Below are positions 7,197 to 13,438 of a DNA stretch of 13,438 nucleotides, piece by piece; the first letter of the stretch is position 1; each line of letters begins with the position of its first letter. The DNA is from Bacilli bacterium (lineage in GTDB: Bacteria > Bacillota_I > Bacilli_A > RF39 > UBA660). Below the pieces are notes generated by a model that was not told the origin of the DNA, did no database searches, and saw nothing but the letters and a program-made list of their open reading frames with translations. Made by a program: the position numbers and the translations under genes. The stretch covers positions 1 through 13,438 of the forward strand of contig JAEDMO010000023.1 of assembly GCA_016302935.1 (NCBI GenBank), given 5' to 3'.

Positions 7197-7898
7197 GTGT
7201 TTTTTAATTTAATTTTAGAACTTTTTAAAAATTTTACCATCTTCCAAGGAGCATATTCCAATAGCGTTTTTCCAGATCCGTTATCCAAAGAAGAAGAAGA
7301 AATGTACATAAAAAAATTTCACCAAGGAAGTACCGAAGCTAGAAATAAACTAATTGAACATAATTTAAGATTAGTCGCCCATATTGTAAAAAAATTTGAA
7401 ACCAAAACCGATGATATCGACGACCTAATCGGTATTGGTACTGTAGGTCTCATTAAAGGAATAGACACCTATAAAATGAATCATAATGTTAAAATAACCA
7501 CCTACTGTGCTAAATGTATAGAAAACGAAATCCTAATGTACTATCGTGGAGACAAGAAAAACAATAAAAACATCAGCATCTATGAAGGTATCGGTTTCGA
7601 TAAAGAAGGAAATGAAATAACCATATTAGATATTCTAAAAACAAAAGATCCAGACTTTCTAGAAGAAATTCACAAAAATGACAATATTAAATTACTAAAA
7701 AAATATATGAATACCCTAACCAAAAGAGAAAAAGAAATATTAATAAAAAGATATGGATTAGATGGTAATGAAGAAATAACTCAAAAAGAAATTGCTGAAT
7801 ATTTAGGCATATCAAGAAGCTATGTATCTAGAATAGAAAAAAGAGCCACAACTAAAATACTAAGAGAATTTATTAAAAATAAAAAATTTACTAATTAA
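7197..7898 (+). CDS. sigK: Sporulation sigma factor K precursor (pro-SigK)
   Basis: Late mother-cell sigma factor of endospore formers. Of 233 residues, about 1-19 are a hydrophobic pro-sequence (MFFNLILELFKNFTIF...) followed by YSNSVFPDPLS, matching the B. subtilis YVKNNAFPQPLS junction at which SpoIVFB cleaves. Region 2 (about 46-119) has ARNKLIEHNLRLVAHIVKKFE and the KCIENEILMYYR segment. Then comes DKEGNEITILDILK, and region 4 (about 165-222) has the helix-turn-helix TQKEIAEYLGISRSYVSRIE. All are highly SigK-like, distinguishing it from SigE, SigF and SigG. The gene is in one piece, with no excision element. The start is GTG at 7197, with AGGAGTGAT just upstream. It is transcribed away from yqeG and followed by rpmB. 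No convincing SigE-type promoter was found in the 165-base gap. Confidence 0.93.
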   Translation: MFFNLILELFKNFTIFQGAYSNSVFPDPLSKEEEEMYIKKFHQGSTEARNKLIEHNLRLVAHIVKKFETKTDDIDDLIGIGTVGLIKGIDTYKMNHNVKITTYCAKCIENEILMYYRGDKKNNKNISIYEGIGFDKEGNEITILDILKTKDPDFLEEIHKNDNIKLLKKYMNTLTKREKEILIKRYGLDGNEEITQKEIAEYLGISRSYVSRIEKRATTKILREFIKNKKFTN

Positions 7899-7912
7899 AA
7901 TAACAAAAATAT

Positions 7913-7947
7913 TTGACTTAACCCTAAATCTATGGTAAAGTTATAAT
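7913..7947 (+). promoter_or_regulatory. rpmB promoter
   Basis: Two overlapping readings exist: TTGACT (7913-7918) with 17 bases to TAAAGT (7936-7941), or TTAACC (7918-7923) with 18 bases to a perfect TATAAT (7942-7947). Either start leaves a short leader with AAGGAGG before the rpmB ATG. No terminator separates it from sigK. Confidence 0.6.
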
Positions 7948-7971
7948 GGTTTTAATTAAGGAGGGAATTAT

Positions 7972-8136
7972 ATGGCAAAAAAAGTAACTACTAAAAAAAG
8001 TAAATCAGTAAACAGTAGATCCCATGCTCTAAATATAACAAAAAGAAAACAAAAACTTAACCTTCAAAATGTTACCATTGATGGTGTTAAAGTTAAAACA
8101 ACAGTTAGAGAAGCAAAAAAATTAAAAAAAGCATAA
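7972..8136 (+). CDS. rpmB: Large ribosomal subunit protein bL28
   Basis: Structural protein of the 50S subunit, contacting 23S rRNA. The 54-residue basic product starts MAKKVTTKKSKSVNSRSHALN and continues NITKRKQKLNLQNVTI with a final TTVREAKKLKKA. The NRSHAxNxxKR..xxNLQxVxI pattern is the bL28 core, and the end matches the family's V-S-x-R-A-L-K region. It is shorter than B. subtilis bL28 (62 residues) at the C-terminus and lacks the N-terminal Cys of zinc-binding forms. The ATG at 7972 has a strong AAGGAGG 8 bases upstream. In B. subtilis rpmB likewise faces the prpC-prkC-rsgA-rpe cluster, which supports the call. It ends in a strong hairpin. Confidence 0.93.
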   Translation: MAKKVTTKKSKSVNSRSHALNITKRKQKLNLQNVTIDGVKVKTTVREAKKLKKA

Positions 8137-8178
8137 CAACCTATATATAATTATATAGTGTTTTTTTTATGCTTTTTT
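8125..8178. terminator. Bidirectional terminator between rpmB and rpe
   Basis: Two nested hairpins. The inner one is CTATATA (8141-8147), loop TAAT, TATATAG (8152-8158), followed by T at 8161-8168, which terminates plus-strand rpmB. The outer one pairs AAAAAAGCAT (8125-8134) with ATGCTTTTTT (8169-8178), symmetric, ending in a T-run on either strand. It therefore also serves the convergent rpe transcript, whose stop codon is only a few bases away at 8182. Confidence 0.85.
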
Positions 8179-8181
8179 AAC

Positions 8182-8814
8182 TTATCTTAAATCATTAATC
8201 TTATCTTGATAATCTAAAGAATTAGTAACATAGCTTCCTGATACTACCATATCAATACCACTTTTTTTAACCAAAGAAGCATTACTACCATTAATACCAC
8301 CATCAATAGCCATAACTATATCCAAATTATTATTTTTAATAATTTGTTTTAACTTTGATACCCTATCTAAAGAATTACTAATAAACTCCTGACCAGAAAA
8401 TCCAGGTTCTACACTCATAACAAGAATTAAATCCAATTTATTTAAATAAGGTGTAAGAATCGATATATCAGTATTAGGTTTAATGGATAAACCACACTTA
8501 ACATTATAGCTTTTAATTAAATCAAGTAATTCATTAATATCCTTAGCGATTTCCGAATGAACTATGATATATTCTATATTAGAAATATCTAAATTTTCTA
8601 TATATTCCCTAGGATTATCCACCATCAAATGAACATCAAACTTCTTCTTACTAATTATCTCCAAATTATTTATCTCTTCTGTTGTAAACTGCTTATTAGG
8701 AACAAAACTACCATCCATTACATCTATGTGAATATAATCACAATTAGTATTATTTAATAATGAAATAGCCTTTTTTCTATCATTTAAACCTAAAATGGAT
8801 ACCGATACCTTCAT
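8182..8814 (-). CDS. rpe: Ribulose-phosphate 3-epimerase (diverged)
   Basis: TIM-barrel enzyme interconverting ribulose 5-phosphate and xylulose 5-phosphate in the pentose phosphate pathway. From the ATG at 8814 it has 210 residues. Family signatures are present: VSIL (5-8), YIHIDVMDGSFVPN (27-40; metal ligands H29 and D31), VHLMV (61-65; H62), LVMSVEPGFSGQEFI (131-145), and AIDGGIN (169-175; D171) with VSGSYV (191-196) near the phosphate site. The usual P in PSIL is V, and the GFGGQ glycine is S, so it is a diverged member. Related sugar-phosphate epimerases are the main alternative, but synteny with rsgA and prkC supports Rpe. An in-frame ATG at 8835 would overlap rsgA; AAAGGTGAT before 8814 and the family start favour 8814. 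Four bases separate it from rsgA. Confidence 0.85.
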   Translation of the reverse strand: MKVSVSILGLNDRKKAISLLNNTNCDYIHIDVMDGSFVPNKQFTTEEINNLEIISKKKFDVHLMVDNPREYIENLDISNIEYIIVHSEIAKDINELLDLIKSYNVKCGLSIKPNTDISILTPYLNKLDLILVMSVEPGFSGQEFISNSLDRVSKLKQIIKNNNLDIVMAIDGGINGSNASLVKKSGIDMVVSGSYVTNSLDYQDKINDLR

Positions 8815-8818
8815 AAAA

Positions 8819-9652
8819 TCACCTTTTTTCAACAAACTTCAAATAGTTTTCATACCTACTTTTCATAATTTCCAAATTATCTACCTTTTTCTTTACCATA
8901 CAGCCATCTTCATTAATATGCATACAATCTCTATATTTACAAAACTCTAAATTATCAAACATTTCTCTCATATTATCTCTAATATCTATATTTGACATTT
9001 CTCCAAAATCCAAAGAAGAAAACCCAGGTGTATCCACCACTAATCCATCAAATACATTAAAAAGTTCAACACATCTTGTAGTATGTTTACCTCTTCCCAA
9101 AGCCTTAGAAATAGTCCCTGTTTTTAATTTTAAAGATTTATCTAATAAATTAATTAAAGTAGACTTTCCAGCACCACTTTGACCAGTAAAAACAGTTAAT
9201 TTATCTTTAAGCAAATTCTTAAAAATCTTTTTATCTTTATTATCAATAACTGTATAACCTATTTTTTTATAATAATCAATATAACCATCTATTTCTTCCT
9301 TTTCCTTATCGTTAAGTAAATCTAATTTGGTTAAACAAATAATTGGTTCGATATTATTATAGCTAATTATTGCTAAAAATTTATCCAATAAATTAGTACT
9401 AAAATTAGGCTCTTTAACACTAGTTACAATAATCGCCTGATCTATATTAGCCACAGACGGTCTTATAAGTACATTTTTTCTTGGTAATATTTTAGTAATA
9501 TAACATCTTATCTCATCAAATATTACTCTATCCCCAACCAAAGGAATAATATCATCTTTTCTAAACTTTCCTCTAGCCTTACAATTAAAAGTATTATTAC
9601 CCGCTCTTACTACATAATCATTACTTATATTTTTAATAATGACCCCTTCCAT
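8819..9652 (-). CDS. rsgA: RsgA, ribosome small-subunit-dependent GTPase
   Basis: Late 30S assembly GTPase (YloQ/CpgA in B. subtilis). The 277 residues begin with an OB fold (about 1-65). The permuted GTPase domain follows, with G4 TKLD at 108-111, P-loop GQSGAGKS at 157-164, GRGKHTTR at 186-193 (switch I with the catalytic-type His) and DTPG at 207-210. The C-terminal zinc module has C238, C243, H245 and C251, then a helical tail. All key motifs are intact. The ATG at 9652 is preceded by AGGAGGT that overlaps the prkC stop. Its TGA stop at 8821-8819 ends the protein at a normal length, evidence that TGA is read as stop in this genome. It is fourth in the rlmN operon. Confidence 0.97.
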   Translation of the reverse strand: MEGVIIKNISNDYVVRAGNNTFNCKARGKFRKDDIIPLVGDRVIFDEIRCYITKILPRKNVLIRPSVANIDQAIIVTSVKEPNFSTNLLDKFLAIISYNNIEPIICLTKLDLLNDKEKEEIDGYIDYYKKIGYTVIDNKDKKIFKNLLKDKLTVFTGQSGAGKSTLINLLDKSLKLKTGTISKALGRGKHTTRCVELFNVFDGLVVDTPGFSSLDFGEMSNIDIRDNMREMFDNLEFCKYRDCMHINEDGCMVKKKVDNLEIMKSRYENYLKFVEKR

Positions 9653-9660
9653 AATACCTC

Positions 9661-11418
9661 CTATGGTGCGATTTCAGGTGGAAGCTCTTGTTCACTAACT
9701 CGTTTAGCCACCTTTATTTTTAAAGTTGTACCTTTAATAATTGTTGAGCCTGCCGGTCTATATTGATACATTATTGTTCCCTCAGGTTTATCATTTGTCT
9801 CTTCATATTCAATATTTAAAGTAATACTATATTCTTCTGCAAAAGCTTCTGCATCAGATAAAGACCAATTTTCCAAAACCATATCCGGATAAGTTTCTAC
9901 AATATCAGGAATATACAAAGTTACTGTATCACCTTTTACTAATTTAGTTTTTTCTTCTGGAGTAAAATCAATAATTATATCCGTTTTATCTTTATAATCC
10001 TCAACATTTTCAACCGTTTGTCGTTCCACCAACACATATAATTGATGAACTGTCTCTAAAACAGCTTTTACTTCTAAATAATTCTTTCCTTTAACATTTT
10101 CCATTTCATAATAATTAGTACCGACAGACTCCACTAAAGTAATACTAGTACCCTTCTTTACCGTTCTACCAGTAACCGGTGAAGTTCTAATAACTAATCC
10201 AGTCTCTACAGTATCACTGTTTTCTTTTTTAGTTTCTATCTCAACTTTAAAACCTAACTTTTCTAATTTTTCTTCAGCCTTTTCTACTGTTAACCCACTA
10301 ACATCCGGTATCTTAACATCAGGAACCTCAGTTAGCCTTGGAATAATAATAAAGATACATGCAAAAATTATTAAAAGACTAATAAATACTATACTTAAAA
10401 TTAAAATTAATCTATTTTGCTTATCTTTTTTATTAACTGCCACCTCTCTCACCACAACTTCCTCATCATCATCCAATAACGATTTTTTCTTTTCTACCTT
10501 ATTTACTGTATTTATTTCTTTTTTTAAATCATTTAATACCTTAGTTTCTTCTAAATCTGTCTCAGGATAAGGATAAACATATCTTTTTTCATTTTCCTTT
10601 TCCAAACAAACCTCTAAATCCTTATACATTTCTCTTACATCATCATATCTATTTTTAGGATTCTTAGCAGTTGCTTTTAAAATAATATTTTCTACACTTT
10701 GAGGAATAATTGGATTTATTTTTCTTACACTAGGTATTTTTTCCTTCATATGCTTTAAAGCAATTTCAACAGCATTATCCCCCTTAAAAGGAACACTACC
10801 AGTTAAAAGTTCAAACATCAAAATTCCAAGCGAATATATATCGCTCTTAATAGTGGCAGCTTTACCATTAGCTTGTTCTGGTGGTAAATAATGAACACTG
10901 CCCATCACCGAATTAGTTTGCGTAAGTTGTGTAGCATTCATTGCTACAGCAATCCCAAAATCAGTAATCTTTACGAGCCCATTATCTAAAATCATAATAT
11001 TTTGAGGCTTAATATCTCTATGAATTATATAAGCATCATGAGCATGTGCCAAACCATCTGTAAGTTGCAACATAATATCTCTAACTTCTGGTAAAGTTAA
11101 AGCACCTCTTTTTTGGATTAATTTTTTTAACGTAGAACCTTCGATGTATTCCATCACAATATAATGATTTCCATCCTCTTCTCCAACATCATAAACCTCC
11201 ACAATATTAGGATGCGACAAATTAGAAACCGACAAAGCTTCCCTTTGAAATCTCCTAATAAACTTCTCATCACCAGCTAAATCACCACGTAAAACCTTTA
11301 CTGCGACTTTTCTATTTAAGATTATATCATTAGCTAAATAAACATTAGCCATACCACCTTCACCAATAGTCTTAACAATCTCATAACGATCATTAATTTT
11401 TTGCCCCTTTACTAGCAT
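9661..11418 (-). CDS. prkC: PrkC, PASTA-domain Ser/Thr protein kinase
   Basis: Membrane Hanks-type kinase that senses muropeptides or lipid II and regulates wall growth, dormancy exit and translation; in Bacillus it phosphorylates GpsB-linked targets. Residues 1-270 are the kinase domain: glycine loop GEGGMANVY (19-27), K41, E60, HRDIKPQN (133-140), DFG (153-155) and the activation segment to PPEQ (179-182). A charged juxtamembrane stretch (about 271-335) is followed by one membrane helix (about 337-359). Three extracellular PASTA repeats are visible, at about 366-430, 437-504 and 508-571. The tail is proline-rich and short. All catalytic residues are present. The ATG at 11418 shares one base with the prpC TAA stop, so the kinase and its phosphatase are translated together. 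The protein is shorter than B. subtilis PrkC (648), lacking the extra C-terminal Ig-like part. Confidence 0.97.
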   Translation of the reverse strand: MLVKGQKINDRYEIVKTIGEGGMANVYLANDIILNRKVAVKVLRGDLAGDEKFIRRFQREALSVSNLSHPNIVEVYDVGEEDGNHYIVMEYIEGSTLKKLIQKRGALTLPEVRDIMLQLTDGLAHAHDAYIIHRDIKPQNIMILDNGLVKITDFGIAVAMNATQLTQTNSVMGSVHYLPPEQANGKAATIKSDIYSLGILMFELLTGSVPFKGDNAVEIALKHMKEKIPSVRKINPIIPQSVENIILKATAKNPKNRYDDVREMYKDLEVCLEKENEKRYVYPYPETDLEETKVLNDLKKEINTVNKVEKKKSLLDDDEEVVVREVAVNKKDKQNRLILILSIVFISLLIIFACIFIIIPRLTEVPDVKIPDVSGLTVEKAEEKLEKLGFKVEIETKKENSDTVETGLVIRTSPVTGRTVKKGTSITLVESVGTNYYEMENVKGKNYLEVKAVLETVHQLYVLVERQTVENVEDYKDKTDIIIDFTPEEKTKLVKGDTVTLYIPDIVETYPDMVLENWSLSDAEAFAEEYSITLNIEYEETNDKPEGTIMYQYRPAGSTIIKGTTLKIKVAKRVSEQELPPEIAP

Positions 11419-12158
11419 TAATATTCACCATCCTCACTAACCAAATATGCAATAGATATATTATCTGTTCCACCTCTGCTGTTACTCTTTCTAATTAATT
11501 TAATGATTTTCTCCTCGATATTATCCTTACTATTCAATACCTTTTCTATTTGTTCAAAGGTAAGCATATTAGTAAGTCCATCACTACAAAGAAGTATACC
11601 CCTAACAGAAATATCTACATCAAATATATCTATTTCTATTGGATTATTTGCTCCCAAAGCCCTCATAAGAACATTTTTTCTAGGATGATATTTAGCTTCT
11701 TCTTCTGTTAATTCACCGGTAGAAACAAGTAAATTAACCAATGTATGGTCTTTAGTAACTTTAACTAACTTTCCGTTTTTATAAACAAAACCAGAACTAT
11801 CACCAATATTACCAAATAAAACATAATCTCTAGTACGTATAGCTACCACCAAAGTAGTACCCATTCCCTTACTATCCGGGTTTTGAAAAGTATAAGCAAA
11901 TATCTTATCATTTATCTCCTTAGTTACTTCTCTAAGCCATTCTATTGCCTCTTCCTTAGTACCCAAAGTATCCAAAGAAACAAATCTAGCTTCCAAATGA
12001 GTAGTTGCAATAGAAGAAGCCACCTCTCCAGCCTTATGTCCTCCCATACCATCTGCTACTGCTAAAATATATTCACCATTATCATTACTTAAAATTGTTA
12101 CACTATCTTCATTATGATCTCTTACCTTGCCTGGATCAGTTAAATAAAATGCTTTCAC
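11418..12158 (-). CDS. prpC: PrpC/Stp, PP2C-type Ser/Thr phosphatase
   Basis: Metal-dependent phosphatase that reverses PrkC phosphorylation. The 246 residues show the bacterial PPM motifs in order: RDHNED (13-18), VADGMGGHKAGEVAS (34-48; metal ligand D36), GMGTT (98-102), GNIGDSS (117-122), DHTL (137-140), MRALG (165-169), CSDGLTNML (191-199; D193) and GGTDNIS (229-235; D232). The usual GDSR is GDSS here, a minor departure at a non-metal position. The start is GTG at 12158: AAGGAGTGAT stands just upstream inside rlmN, and the GTG overlaps the rlmN TGA stop by 4 bases. Phosphatase before kinase, after rlmN, is the standard Bacillota order. Confidence 0.97.
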   Translation of the reverse strand: MKAFYLTDPGKVRDHNEDSVTILSNDNGEYILAVADGMGGHKAGEVASSIATTHLEARFVSLDTLGTKEEAIEWLREVTKEINDKIFAYTFQNPDSKGMGTTLVVAIRTRDYVLFGNIGDSSGFVYKNGKLVKVTKDHTLVNLLVSTGELTEEEAKYHPRKNVLMRALGANNPIEIDIFDVDISVRGILLCSDGLTNMLTFEQIEKVLNSKDNIEEKIIKLIRKSNSRGGTDNISIAYLVSEDGEY

Positions 12159-13189
12159 TCTATCACTCCTTTTGAAGTATAATTTGCTCTAAGTTGACCA
12201 CAAGCTGCCGTTACCTTAGATCCAAACTCTCTTCTTATTGTTACCTGTATATTATTTTTCTTAAGTATATCAAAAAAAGCTAAAATCTTATCTTTACTAC
12301 TTCTTTTAAATCCCCCACTATTTGTTTCATTATAAGGAATCAAATTAACATAACAATTAATTCCCTTTAATAACTTAACAAGCTTTAAAGCATCTTCCTT
12401 ACTATCATTAACATTATCTAATAAAATATATTCAAAAGTTAATCTTCTATTTGTAATACTCACATATTTTTTCAAAACATCGATCAAACTATCTATATCA
12501 TATACCTTATTAATAGGCATCAACTTACCCCTTGTTTCATTATCCGCCCCGTGCAAAGAAATTGCTAAATTAACCTGTAAATTTTCCTTCATAAAAGCTT
12601 CTATTTTAGGAATTATTCCACAAGTAGAAACCGTTATATGTCTAGCCCCAATAGCCATTCCCTTATCATTATTTATAATCTTAATAAAATCTAACACATT
12701 ATCATAATTATCAAATGGCTCTCCTATCCCCATAATAACAACATGACTAATTCGTACTTTCATATCTTCTTCAATCATCATAATCTGACTGACCATCTCC
12801 GAAGCAGTTAAATTTCTTTCTTTTTTTAACTTACCTGAAGCACAAAACAAACAACCCATATTGCATCCAACTTGGGAAGAAACACAAACACTATTTCCAT
12901 AATTATGATGCATCAAAACACTTTCAATATATTTTCCATCTTGAAGTTTAAAAAGATATTTTGCTGTTTCTTCATCTTTTTCTATCTTTACTATCTCTGG
13001 TCTATCAAAGGAAAAATCCTTAATCAAAGTATTTTTTAAATCATCCTTAATATTAGAAAATAATTTAATATCCCTAACTCTTTTTTGATACAACCATTCA
13101 TATATTTGTAAAGCTCTATACTTTTTTTCATTAATACTCTCAAAATACTGTTCTAACTTTTCTAAAGTCATTCCATATATATTTTTCAT
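12155..13189 (-). CDS. rlmN: RlmN, 23S rRNA (A2503-C2) methyltransferase
   Basis: Radical-SAM enzyme that methylates C2 of A2503 in 23S rRNA, and in some bacteria A37 of tRNAs. The 344 residues have the small N-terminal domain (MTLEKLEQYFESINEKKYRALQIYEWLY...), then the iron-sulfur motif GCNMGCLFC (C109, C113, C116). The SAM-site GIGEPFDN lies at 154-161, and the two mechanistic cysteines are C102 (VCVSSQ) and C330 (TAACGQL). The presence of the full N-terminal domain and genomic context favour RlmN over the C8-methylating resistance enzyme Cfr. The ATG at 13189 lies only about 10 bases after the predicted transcription start, with GGGTG as a poor binding site. First gene of the rlmN-prpC-prkC-rsgA-rpe operon; ends with TGA. 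Confidence 0.96.
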   Translation of the reverse strand: MKNIYGMTLEKLEQYFESINEKKYRALQIYEWLYQKRVRDIKLFSNIKDDLKNTLIKDFSFDRPEIVKIEKDEETAKYLFKLQDGKYIESVLMHHNYGNSVCVSSQVGCNMGCLFCASGKLKKERNLTASEMVSQIMMIEEDMKVRISHVVIMGIGEPFDNYDNVLDFIKIINNDKGMAIGARHITVSTCGIIPKIEAFMKENLQVNLAISLHGADNETRGKLMPINKVYDIDSLIDVLKKYVSITNRRLTFEYILLDNVNDSKEDALKLVKLLKGINCYVNLIPYNETNSGGFKRSSKDKILAFFDILKKNNIQVTIRREFGSKVTAACGQLRANYTSKGVIE

Positions 13190-13204
13190 AATACACCCAT
13201 TCTA

Positions 13205-13210
13205 ATTATA
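13205..13210 (-). promoter_or_regulatory. rlmN promoter -10 box
   Basis: TATAAT preceded by TGC (extended -10 pattern), 15 bases before the rlmN ATG. No good -35 box: the 17-base position falls at TTTTAA in the loop of the upstream terminator. The start would be near 13198, so the operon mRNA would have a leader of about 10 bases. Confidence 0.6.
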
Positions 13211-13213
13211 GCA

Positions 13214-13241
13214 CAAAAAAAGATGTATTAAAACATCTTTT
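13214..13241 (-). terminator. Intrinsic terminator upstream of rlmN
   Basis: On the minus strand AAAAGATGT (13241-13233) pairs perfectly with ACATCTTTT (13226-13218) around a TTTAAT loop, and the T-run continues to 13214. It ends the short transcript that begins near 13376, just before the rlmN -10 box. Confidence 0.88.
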
Positions 13242-13376
13242 CCCCCATTTTTACTCTTACTTTACTAATATCTTATATTATCCACTATATAAATTACAAT
13301 AATTTTAATATTATTAAGTAAGTATAATATAAAATCTATCATCAAAACACCCCTGAATGAGATTTCCTCTCAAACG
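13217..13376 (-). ncRNA. Putative short transcript of about 160 nt (small RNA, mini-mRNA or rlmN leader)
   Basis: Bounded by a strong promoter (13383-13411) and a clear terminator (13214-13241). Near the 5' end is a hairpin TGAGA/TCTCA (13372-13368 and 13362-13358). Further in, CTTACTT can pair with AAGTAAG and, after a small internal loop, TAATATT with GATATTA, enclosing a hairpin AAATTA-TTG-TAATTT. This suggests a rod-like fold, although AT-rich sequence pairs easily by chance. No known RNA family was recognised. It also contains a 25-codon reading frame, so it may be an mRNA. Its position suggests either an independent RNA or a leader of rlmN with a terminator in between. Confidence 0.45.
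13265..13342 (-). CDS. Possible 25-residue hydrophobic peptide
   Basis: The ATG at 13342 is preceded, 5 bases upstream, by GGGGTG, an acceptable ribosome binding site, and the frame ends with TAG at 13267-13265. The product begins MIDFILYLLNN, continues KIIVIYIV and ends DNIRY: mostly Ile, Leu, Val and Tyr with charges near both ends, like a short membrane-binding peptide or a leader peptide. It sits inside the promoter-terminator unit at 13217-13376. In DNA this AT-rich an open frame of this length can arise by chance, and Ile/Leu/Tyr-rich translations are expected, so the call rests on the binding site and the promoter. No similarity to SpoVM or a known toxin was recognised. Confidence 0.35.
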   Translation of the reverse strand: MIDFILYLLNNIKIIVIYIVDNIRY

Positions 13377-13382
13377 CGGAAT

Positions 13383-13411
13383 ATAATAACATATTTTGAT
13401 TATTTTGTCAA
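13383..13411 (-). promoter_or_regulatory. Strong promoter of the short transcript upstream of rlmN
   Basis: TTGACA at 13411-13406, a 17-base spacer ending in TGT (extended -10), and TATTAT at 13388-13383. The predicted start is near 13376. Apart from this promoter, nothing else was recognised in 13412-13438. Confidence 0.85.
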
Positions 13412-13438
13412 TTTTTTTCCACAATAATTACAATATTT

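Noticed and set aside
8815..8835. Upstream ATG start for rpe
   Set aside because: It lies within the end of rsgA; AAAGGTGAT precedes the ATG at 8814 and the family starts there.
11503..12065. Plus-strand frames opposite prpC
   Set aside because: Antisense shadows of the conserved phosphatase, with no initiation signals.
12155..13189. Cfr-type antibiotic-resistance methyltransferase instead of RlmN
   Set aside because: The full N-terminal domain is present and the gene sits in the conserved prpC-prkC-rsgA operon, both typical of housekeeping RlmN.
13217..13376. 6S RNA or a known riboswitch upstream of rlmN
   Set aside because: The 5' and 3' ends are not complementary, as the 6S closing stem requires (both carry G-runs), and no riboswitch core was recognised.
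13341..13380. T-box-like or other leader element read on the plus strand (ACGCGG near 13374-13379)
   Set aside because: The T-box core AGGGTGGNACCGCG is absent, and no gene follows on the plus strand in the window.
1..13438. Mobile elements, prophage, defence islands, CRISPR arrays, tRNA genes
   Set aside because: No transposase, integrase, direct-repeat array or tRNA-like cloverleaf was seen; the window is a compact core-genome region.

Overview
The window comes from a very AT-rich, low-GC Gram-positive bacterium (Bacillota, most likely class Bacilli). The evidence is a class-B-looking RNase P RNA next to gpsB, a Mini-III RNase, a B. subtilis-type LexA box, PrpC/PrkC with PASTA domains, and two sporulation-type sigma factors (SigH-like and SigK). 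TGA is used as a stop codon (rsgA, rlmN) and Trp is read from TGG, so this is not the code-4 Mollicutes code even though base composition is mollicute-like. Gene density is high, overlaps are short, promoters are mostly clean TTGACA-17-TATAAT types, and no mobile elements, tRNAs or CRISPR arrays are visible. No stretch over 300 bases lacks a gene.

Layout, left to right. (1) 1-698, minus strand: the 5' part of rnpB, running off the left edge, lies directly downstream of gpsB. gpsB is served by two tandem promoters with a perfect inverted repeat between them. (2) 770-3761, minus: uvrA with its own terminator and two promoters; the distal promoter carries a near-perfect LexA box in its spacer. 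(3) 3771-7147, minus: yqeG-yqeH-mrnC-rlmB-sigH-like operon with an internal promoter before mrnC. It joins a piece of the B. subtilis yqeG-yqeH cluster to the mrnC-rlmB-(yacP)-sigH cluster, with yacP absent. (4) 7197-8136, plus: sigK, complete with a hydrophobic pro-sequence, then rpmB (bL28), which is too short to be noticed by length alone. (5) 8182-13210, minus: rlmN-prpC-prkC-rsgA-rpe, translationally coupled and ending in a bidirectional terminator shared with rpmB. This matches the B. subtilis order, but thiN and spoVM are missing. (6) 13213-13411, minus: a separate short transcription unit with a strong promoter and a terminator just before rlmN. It could encode a 25-residue hydrophobic peptide or be a small RNA.

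Functionally the region is a core block: ribosome assembly and modification (YqeH, RsgA, RlmB, RlmN, bL28, Mini-III), RNA processing (RNase P), envelope growth and its signalling (GpsB, PrkC, PrpC), DNA repair (UvrA) and developmental transcription (SigH-like, SigK). Most products are confidently assigned. The parts most worth a second look are regulatory: the SOS box at uvrA, the dyad between the gpsB promoters, and the unexplained short transcript upstream of rlmN.
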